The notes under the pieces: model-generated
Databases searched by the model: none
Told to the model about the DNA's origin: nothing
What the model saw: only the letters and a program-made list of their open reading frames with translations
In this document: positions 57,126-64,000 of the stretch, one piece after another
Numbering within the stretch: the stretch's first letter is position 1
Layout of the letters: each line of letters starts with the position of its first letter
Made by a program: the position numbers and the translations under genes
Assembly (NCBI GenBank): GCA_029876055.1
Contig: CM056875.1
Span: forward strand, 868,001-932,000
Origin: Madurella fahalii
Lineage: Eukaryota; Ascomycota; Sordariomycetes; Sordariales
Reading direction: 5' to 3'
DNA: 64,000 bases

Positions 57126-59507
57126 ATGGATCCAGACAGACAATCCTTGAGCACCGGTGGTCCTGAATCGGGACAAGTCCAGAACCAAATCACCCACGGA
57201 GATGATTGGCACCATGGACTAGATCCTCAAGATGCAGCTCGACTCGTTCAGGCGAGAGAAGACCGCTCCGCCATCGTTGAGGAGATTCCCACGAAGGAAG
57301 GCAGCCTGGGCGCATTCTCGGTGGCCTGCCTCTTGTTCAACCGGATGATAGGCTCGGGCATCTTCAACAGCAGCTCCGTCATCTTCTACAACACTCAGAG
57401 CATCGGCGTGTCGCTGTTGATGTGGCTGTACGGCGTGGTCCTGGCGCTCTCCGGGCTCACCGTGTATGTTGAGCTCGGCTTGGCCATCCCGAGATGGCAG
57501 CTAGCCGACGGCAGGAAGATCTCGACACCCCGCAGCGGTGGTGAACTGCCCTATGCAGGTGCTCCCATCCCACGATGATTCGCTTCAAGGGCACTAACTT
57601 CAGATCAGCTGAACTACTTTTTCAAATCGCCCAAGTTCCTAGCAACATGCTTGTTCGGTATCTCCTTCATCGTGTTTGGCAACACAGCAACCAACTCGGT
57701 TGCCTTTGCGGTCGCTGCCCTTCAAGCAGCCGGGGCAGCTCAAACTCCAGGCAAAGTCGTGGGCCTTGCCATTGCCGTCAACACCTTCTGTTGCCTCCTA
57801 CACAGCATGTCCAGGAAATGGGGCATCAGACTGAATAATTTGCTCGGCAGTCTGAAGTTGATGATGATCATTTTGATGATCCTCTTTGGTTTCATCTGGC
57901 TCGACAGAAACATCTCAAACACCAACTTCAACAGCGCGACATCCTTCGCCCAGACCGCAAGGACGCCAACCGGGGTGTATAGATATGCGGAGGCCCTGAT
58001 TTATGTTACTTTTCCTTTCGGGGGCTTTCACCAAGCAAACTATGTGAGCGCAAAGCCTGGGCAGCCGACGAAATCATGGGTACTGACTTCGGCCTTGCGT
58101 GCGCAGGTGTTGGCTGAGATTAAGAACCCTCGAAAGAACTTCGCAAAGGCATCGGGATTCGGGGTTCTGGCCCTCTGCTGTCTATTCATGATGTTGAACA
58201 TTCTCTATGTTAGTTTTCTTGCACGCCCTGTGCTCATCATCAGTCCAAGCTCACGCGGATATGCAGGCCGCCATCATCCCCCGTGACGTCCTGCTCAGCC
58301 AGCCCGACGTCGATGTTGCCTTGCAATTCTTTCACCACACTATCGGGCGGGCCACGTCAGACCCTAGGCAGGTAGAAGCCGCTTGCGGCGCTCTGCGAGC
58401 GCTTTCAGCAATCGGAAACGTCATTGTTTTCACTTTTACCGCCGCGCGAGGTGCGCCGCCTCCTCCACTTTTCGTCCCTTGAAGCCGCATAAGTACTCAC
58501 CCCCTAGCAGTCAAACAAGAAGTGGCAAAAGAAGGCGTCCTCCCGTTTTCTCTCCAACTCGCCTCCTCGTACTCTTTCACCCTCCGCCACGGCTTCCGCC
58601 GCCTCCCCCCGCACGCTGGCGGCCGACACCTGCATACCCAGAAAGCCCCCGCTGCCGCCCTCGCCCTACACTGGACCGTTACCACGGTTCTCATCCTCGG
58701 CGCCGTCTTCGGCACAGCCGCCCAGCAAGCCTCCCCGGACGCCACATTCAGCTACCGGCCGGGATACTCTCTCCTCCTGACCGCCTACGCCTACGGCCTT
58801 GACACAATGTGGTACGTCCATTCCGAGCTGCTTCCCCGCCGGTATGCGGCTGTTTCGAAAGCCGGGGCGAGAAAAAGAGAAACATGCCTTCCTGAGGCGG
58901 GACAGTGCCTCGCGAACCCCATCCCGAAACTGCCCGTAGCTTCAGCGTAGAGGGGGGAAACACATGACTAACGATGCTGGGAAGGTTCACCTGTATCGGC
59001 GCCGCCATGTTGTACCTGCGCCTCCGGCCGGGGAGTACCTGGCGGCACAAGTCGCCCGTCCCGCACGCCCTCGGGGTCGTCGCGGCCGGATGCTTTACCC
59101 TGACCAATGCCGTCCCACTGGTCGCGATATGGGTGAGGGATCCGATGCAGGAGTTCATCGCGCACTCGGACGGCAAGATCCCCTGGTTTGCGAGCCAGGT
59201 CATGGCGGTAGCAGTGCTGGGCGCTGCGGGGGCGTACTGGGTCGGGCTGAGGTTCTATCTATGGCAGAGGAGGGTGAGGCATGGGTTGACGATGGACGTT
59301 GCGCGGAGTCCGGTCTTCTGGGGGGGCGAGGCGGGGCAGCAAAGCCAGGGGCTGGTTCAGATATATGAGATCATTCGGCTGCAATGGAGGGTGTGGGTGC
59401 CGCCAGAGGGGAAGCAGAAGGGTGGGGACGAGGTGCTTGAGGCTGCCGGGGGCAGTGGAGAGAACCAAGTGAGGGAGTGGGCCGATTGGCGGGCTCCGAC
59501 AAAATAA
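57126..59507 (+). CDS. LAT-type amino-acid transporter (methionine-permease-like)
   Basis: Plasma-membrane amino-acid permease of the APC superfamily, L-type branch, like yeast high-affinity methionine permeases. Model: join(57126..57558,57604..58043,58107..58208,58267..58450,58511..58811,58985..59507), 660 residues, every junction in frame. Seen: ~60-residue cytosolic N-tail, SVACLLFNRMIGSGIFNSSS (the TM1 glycine break GSGIF), RSGGELPYA joined by splicing to DQLNYFFKSP, ISFIVFGNTATNSVAF, FPFGGFHQANY joined to VLAEIKNPRKNF, and late hydrophobic helices. The last exon ends in a charged C-tail. The junction TG|GTTCACC restores the expected late helix. Substrate class is inferred only from family. 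Confidence 0.9.
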
Positions 59508-59991
59508 TAATAGCAACGCTAAGTCAGAATAACATATTATCATTATTCTTCCTACTCCGCTATACCCTCTATAGGGTATGCCGGTCCTTCTGCTGCTTAT
59601 TATACAGGAAACCGTACCTCGAAAGGCCGGATGAAAACCTGCACCAGATATTTCAGGCTCCTCCGCTCCACGAAATCCGGTTGGTTGCAAATACCAAGGC
59701 CTTTTATCCCTCAACCCCATCGCCTCGGGACCCCTGGAAGTCATCGGCTCTAACTGATTCCTACATGTTTTCGTCTTTTGTTAGGCAGTCGCTCTATCCT
59801 GGGTTTTTCTTAGCCTCGGTCCTAGCTCCCGGCCGCTCAAGTTATTCCGCGTCAGAGCACCCAGCAGTTTTTCCTGATTCGTTGTTTTGGCCGATTATCG
59901 GGACCCAACTGATATCGACCTTCGAGACGACAGCTATACCTCAGAGAAGCCGGTACTCCACAGGCGGCCCAGGACCTGCAGAGGGGGCTGG
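59508..59991. other. Spacer before the LTRs
   Basis: 484 bp downstream of the transporter, no gene seen. It ends with GCTGG, the left copy of the target duplication of the first LTR. Confidence 0.5.
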
Positions 59992-60245
59992 TGTTACGGG
60001 GTTTCCGTCGTGGTCCCGTAACTGGTGACCTCAAGGGCGTCAGCCTTGACGCTGAGGTAGGCACTTCATGAACACTGGCATGATCTATGACAAAGTAAGA
60101 TATGATGATGGTTGATTGAATGAAGGTCCTCTGAGGACAAGTCTGAGGGGTCTTTATAGACGTATGCGATGACCCCTGGGCCGTCATCCCTGACGGGATG
60201 TGGGCCCAGACACTGCTGAGCAGTGCTGGCCTCCGCCACGTAACA
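59992..60245 (+). mobile_element. Solo LTR, copy A
   Basis: A 254-bp element beginning TGTTACGGGG and ending CACGTAACA (TG...CA ends), flanked by perfect 5-bp direct repeats GCTGG at 59987-59991 and 60246-60250. Copy B at 60416-60669 has the same length and is mostly identical when reverse complemented. Length, ends and target duplication fit a solo LTR left by recombination between the LTRs of a retrotransposon. No internal gag/pol is present in the window. Confidence 0.88.
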
Positions 60246-60264
60246 GCTGGGCAACCTCTATTAG

Positions 60265-60335
60265 TAGAATGTGACTCTTTCGGACCCCCGACGAAAGAGT
60301 TGAGGGGAGCCGGATTCGAACTGACAGCCTATACA
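60265..60335 (-). other. tRNA-3'-end-like remnant with adjacent hairpin
   Basis: On the minus strand CAGTTCGAATCCGGCTCC (rc of ~60307-60324) resembles a tRNA T-arm and start of an acceptor stem, but the T-stem pairs imperfectly and no D-arm or anticodon arm is found beyond it. Next to it ACTCTTTCG and CGAAAGAGT form a 9-bp inverted repeat around 60269-60295. Best read as a degenerate tRNA fragment. It lies between the two LTRs. Confidence 0.3.
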
Positions 60336-60415
60336 GTCTATATACATACTTAGTTAGAATAATATAGTATTGCGTTAGATAAGTGTAAAAGGGGTATATA
60401 AGTAGAGAGGGAGGT

Positions 60416-60669
60416 TGTTACGCGGTGGAGGCCAGCAATGCACAGCAGTGTCTGGGCCCACATCCCGTCAGGGATGACGGCCCAGGGGTCACCGCTTACG
60501 TCTATAAAGACCCCTCAGACTTGTCCCTTGGAGGACCTTAGAACAATCAACTCATCATCTCTTACCTTATTATCAGATTATGCTAGTGTTCACGAAGTGC
60601 CTACCTCAGTGTCAAGTCTGACGCCCCTGAGGTCACCAGTTACGGGACCACGACGGAAACCCCGTAACA
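60416..60669 (-). mobile_element. Solo LTR, copy B (inverted)
   Basis: 254 bp, TGTTACGCGG at 60416 to CCCCGTAACA at 60669. Read on the minus strand it starts TGTTACGGGGTTTCCGTCGT like copy A. It is flanked by its own perfect 5-bp duplication GAGGT at 60411-60415 and 60670-60674. It differs from copy A by scattered substitutions, many of them C/T or G/A. Different target duplications show two separate insertions rather than one inverted-repeat element. Confidence 0.88.
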
Positions 60670-61361
60670 GAGGTGGAAATGGAGAGTACAGAAGGAGGTT
60701 AAAGTACGTAACTTAAAGGATAAAATAGAGGGTAGAAGATAGGGCTTAAGAGAAAGGTAGAGTTCAATGAAAGTATAACTACCCTCTAACGAGTACTTTG
60801 CTCCTTCGTTATATATATACTGCTTATACCTAAATACTCTGGTTTGTGTCACACCGACGGATGCGGCATGGCCCCCCCGGAATGTACAGTACATGGGATC
60901 GGGACGGCATCGGGGGGATGATCACGGGCCTCGAGCACATACCCCGCCCAGAACCAAGTATATTCGACAAGGAGGATCATGGCGCTTGGTTGGAGGAGTA
61001 CAAGGAGTGGAGTACAATCCGGTGCCCGGGGAACTGCAAGAAGGGTTATTTTTGCCGCCAACATGGGGCCTGGATCACGGGACGAGACGTTTCTACTGGA
61101 GCCGCAGCCTCTGCGGATTCCCAGGGGCAGCGCACATGTCCCCCGCATCACTACAATGGTCAGAAACTCTCTGGGGCAACTGCCGATGTGGAAGCCAAAC
61201 TAATGGAGCTTTGCAGATAACGTTGCGGGCTTCGTGCTTCCCCCCCCCCACTGGTGTGGCAAAGGACCCTGACCATTGTTCTTCTGACACTGCCGCAAGG
61301 GAGTAGGTAGCGTGTCACCGAAAGTATGATTCTTGGTCACCTACTTAGTGGGCTTTACATA
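60670..61361. other. Spacer with one doubtful small frame
   Basis: Mostly non-coding. The only frame of interest is at 60861-61220 and is listed separately. No repeat recognised. Confidence 0.4.
60861..61220 (+). CDS. Doubtful 119-residue hypothetical protein
   Basis: An open frame from ATG at 60861 to 61220. It has a cysteine pattern CPGNCKKGYFCRQHG and a plausible globular composition, but no signal peptide, domain or neighbour support, and it lies in a decayed region. It may be an exon of a broken gene or chance. Confidence 0.22.
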   Translation: MRHGPPGMYSTWDRDGIGGMITGLEHIPRPEPSIFDKEDHGAWLEEYKEWSTIRCPGNCKKGYFCRQHGAWITGRDVSTGAAASADSQGQRTCPPHHYNGQKLSGATADVEAKLMELCR

Positions 61362-61925
61362 TCATAGCTCGTAGGGTTGGTTGTCCGCATAGCAATCCAT
61401 TTCTCGCTCGGTGGGAAGATTCCCATCCATCAAGAATTTCCCGACGGAATCTGTGCAACTAGAACGGTGAAATCTCGACGTGTGGCCATAACCGTGATGA
61501 ATAACCAGTCTGGCGTTCTGCCCCATATCTTGCGGCAGCCTTTTCGCATTCCGCAAGGGTGTCGCGGGGTCGTGGGTGGGTGCAATGAGGAGGATAGGAT
61601 TGCGCAATGTATGGTTAAGGTCGCCGCGATACACCTCGGACACACGAGGCCAGTACCGCGTGAAATGGCGACACGGCAAGACAGAGGATTCACGAGTTTC
61701 CCGATATCCAGCGGAGCATAGCAGGGCCGGGGTAAAACTCCACTCTTCGCCTAGAGCGATGGCGGCAGGTGTGGGATTGCCGATTTCGAGCTCGGCAAGC
61801 ATCCGGGCTGTGCACCGCCAACTCCACGGGCTGTACAGGGAGCTGTAGATGATGGGAAGTAGGTTGGAATTCGTAATGGGGGAAGGGACCCTCTGCCGCC
61901 GTGTAGGCCGAAACTGGTTGAGCAA
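61362..61925 (-). pseudogene. 3' fragment of a TAP-like alpha/beta hydrolase
   Basis: The frame encodes the C-terminal part of a tripeptidyl-aminopeptidase-like serine hydrolase: NPILLIAPTHDPATPLRNAK (acid residue region, Asp in THDP) and VIHHGYGHTSRFHRSSC (catalytic His region, GHTS), ending PTEREMDCYADNQPY. These match the TAP C-terminal domain by recall. The lid, nucleophile elbow (GxSxG) and signal peptide are absent upstream. The DNA from 61926 to 63080 shows no further hydrolase exons, so the gene is truncated and probably non-functional. It may be a relic of rearrangement near the LTRs. Confidence 0.65.
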
Positions 61926-63080
61926 GAACCGACTATTGAATTAACTGTAGGAACAGCCCGGTGCCATCGAGATAGGCATTTTGCGTTTTCGACTCTCTTG
62001 CAGGCCGTTTCCCACTGCTTCTCCGCTCCCTCTGCTCCTTCCTCGTTTTCTTTCCGTTCTTTCTGTTTTTTCTTCGTTCCTTTCTTTTTGCACCGCGCCC
62101 AAGACGCAAGTAGCGACCTCTACTTTTAAATGGCTGACTTGACTGTGCCATTACTGCGCAGCCGCAATGCTGCATGCTGGCGGGAAGCTATCGAGGTTGG
62201 TCCGTCCCGGGCAGCTCGAGTTATGTTTCATACTCTACATGAGAAGTCCGTTTAAGTGGCTGAAGTATGCGAGTACGCAGCTTTGTCTCGACTCTCTGGG
62301 CGAGCGCTACCGGGTGTTCCCTAGGAGCGCGTGTCGACTCTCTTAGAGTATTTGCCGACTTTGTCCGACAACGGTTTGGGTGATGTCCGCCTAGCCCACG
62401 CAGCACGGAGGGTTGTTGATCGTATTTTAGATTCGCGGGCTTGTTGTGTAGCCTTCCTTAAGGTTGCCTCCTTAACATACAGGACACTGATATTTAGGAG
62501 GGCACCTGTACATAGAGACGTGCCCACCACGGCGATCTTTCAGCAGCCTGATCAGTAATTCAATAAGATCACCCCACAACACAATGTCAACAGTGACCAC
62601 TCTTTTCCGAATGAGAGGACCCCCGGTCGGGTTCTCCGTAAACACCTACGACCGACCTGTTTGCCGCACCCGGCGGCCCGGCCGATCCTGGTAGACCGAG
62701 CCCTGGCTTTAGACTAGGGGCGACTCACAAAGAACGGAACGGAATTCAAAACCGGTTTTTACGCAGTAGTTGCCGAAAAATTCAGAGGAACAACACCAGT
62801 ATCTCCACGCTACCGCGTATTGCTCCATGGCGCCGGGTATCAGGCACTGGCCTGCCAAGTTGCTCCCTGGGGATTGCGTACATCGACTGTCCTTAAACAG
62901 TCCGCTTGCCTGGCAGATGTATGTCTATATAAGGAGGCTTTTACACCTGTCTGCAAACGAATGGCCTCCTCACTCGACAAGACACATCCAGCTCACTTCT
63001 CTATTTAGCAAGTAGAGAAATAGGTACAACCTCCCAATACGTTCACTAGACCTCACTTCCCTCTACAACCGGACAACACC
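61926..63080. other. Non-coding region with pyrimidine-rich tract
   Basis: No supported gene. A CT-rich tract spans about 62010-62095 on the plus strand. The last ~100 bp before 63081 look like a CT/A-rich fungal promoter and leader for the pseudogene that follows. Confidence 0.45.
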
Positions 63081-64000
63081 ATGGCCCCCGATAACCAGAC
63101 AGCATGGCTTCCCTCCGCCAAGACCAGACCCCTCCAAATAGGCCGGCCCTTACACCACACCCCAGGTCCGGGCAGATCGTCACCAAAACAGCCCCGTTGT
63201 TATCAACCTAGTCGACTAACAAAGGCAACTCCCGGGCGACATCCTCCTCAGCTGCATCCCATACTTCTTTATCTTCGGTGGCGGCGTAGCCGGCACCGTA
63301 GTTGAAGTCGTCCCCGGCGCATCCCGCTTCCGCATTGGCGACCGCGTCGTCGGCGGAGCTCTTGCCATCCACGAAAATTCAACAACTCGGCCGAGGCCGG
63401 TTCCCATCACTACACAGTCCTCCACAAATACATGGCCGCCCCGTGCCCGACCACATCGCCGACGAGCAGGCCTGCGTCATTGCACGGACTCTGTGTATCG
63501 CTACGTATGGGCCGTTCCGTGTAGAGTTTCCTGCGCCGTATCCGACTACTGTGCCTGCGCGTTTGAAGATGACGAATGATGACAAGATCCGGGCGTTGGT
63601 TATTACCCGTGATCTACCAGTATTTGCAGCAGCGTTGTTCGGATGGCAGTGTCGGCTGGGTATGAGGTGCTTTCCGCAGTGTCACCCAAGAACTTTGACT
63701 ATTTCAAGAGTCTTGGGGTAGCCACGTGTTTGACTATCATTGTGACGCCTAGACGCTGGTAAACAACATTCCTGCTGCGCTGAAGGGCCGCAAGCTGGTC
63801 GGCCTTTGGCGATTGGAGACGGCGCCGCGTTCAGTTTGCTGGTATCATCCAGCGTCATCCTGAGACAAACAAGTCCATCGCGACGGTGAGTCCGCCCCAG
63901 TCGGGGAGAATATCGGTGGGGTCACGGCCGGATTTATCGATCCCAAGGATACGTGTGAGCCTGATGGGCATGTGGCGGCCTGTGGAAGGCCTTCTTGCCG
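63081..64000 (+). pseudogene. Degraded medium-chain dehydrogenase / trans-enoyl-reductase-like gene
   Basis: Remains of a zinc-free MDR oxidoreductase of the type used as trans-acting enoyl reductase or toxin-biosynthesis protein. Starts ATG at 63081 (MAPDNQTAWLPSAKTRPLQI). The sequence then jumps between frames: PYFFIFGGGVAGTVVEVVPG and SRFRIGDRVVGGALAIHEN in one, SHHYTVLHKYMAA in another, VPDHIADEQACVIARTL in a third, and near 63640-63720 VRMAVSAGYEVLSAVSPKNF. At least three frame changes and some missing segments are needed to align these to a normal family member. The cofactor-binding core is lost. It runs off the window, so the 3' end is unseen. Confidence 0.8.

Noticed and set aside
59992..60669. 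A single MITE or transposon with 254-bp terminal inverted repeats
   Set aside because: Each arm has its own different 5-bp target duplication, so they are two separate insertions.
1..64000. CRISPR arrays, operons, ribosome binding sites, riboswitches, rRNA
   Set aside because: None seen. The sequence is eukaryotic nuclear DNA with spliced genes, and no repeat-spacer pattern is present.

Overview
The window is nuclear DNA of a filamentous ascomycete, most likely a Sordariomycete. The evidence is the many short GT-AG introns (about 40-150 bp), a large iterative non-reducing polyketide synthase, an AflR-type Zn2Cys6 regulator, fungal-restricted families (2EXR, DUF1996, FSH1 hydrolase, questin-oxidase-like protein) and GC-rich coding DNA between AT-richer spacers. 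Genus and species cannot be read from it. Exon models were built by hand from reading frame, splice sites and recalled family features.

Positions 1-348 hold the 5' end of a KRE2/MNT1-type mannosyltransferase, probably the housekeeping edge. Positions 744 to 32008 form a secondary-metabolite gene cluster of twelve genes: P450, CipA-like NmrA-fold oxidoreductase, SAM methyltransferase (one frame break), second P450, AflR-like regulator, FSH1 serine hydrolase, a 2320-residue non-reducing PKS (SAT-KS-AT-PT-ACP-ACP-R), secreted or luminal FAD oxidase, 14-TM-type MFS exporter, and a minus-strand block of AflY/questin-oxidase-like, AflO-like O-methyltransferase and AflX-like NmrA oxidoreductase. The PKS ends in a reductase domain, so its first free product should be an aromatic aldehyde. 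The P450s, methyltransferases, FAD enzyme and AflX/AflY pair would tailor it, possibly with oxidative ring cleavage. The MFS protein would export it and the AflR-like factor would switch the cluster on. The compound itself cannot be deduced.

From 33 to 59.5 kb the content is accessory: an 11-exon helical protein of unknown function with two single-base frame breaks and a possible truncated relative upstream, a second SAM methyltransferase, an APC-type permease, three predicted secreted proteins (cysteine-rich NucA/NucB nuclease, an unknown, a DUF1996 protein), a 2EXR protein, a charged unknown, an intact 10-exon 793-residue fungal gene, and an LAT-type amino-acid transporter.

From 59.5 kb to the end the DNA is decayed. 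It has two 254-bp solo LTRs in opposite orientation, each with its own perfect 5-bp target duplication, a tRNA-like remnant between them, the 3' end of a TAP-like alpha/beta hydrolase, and a heavily frameshifted medium-chain dehydrogenase/enoyl-reductase pseudogene running off the window.
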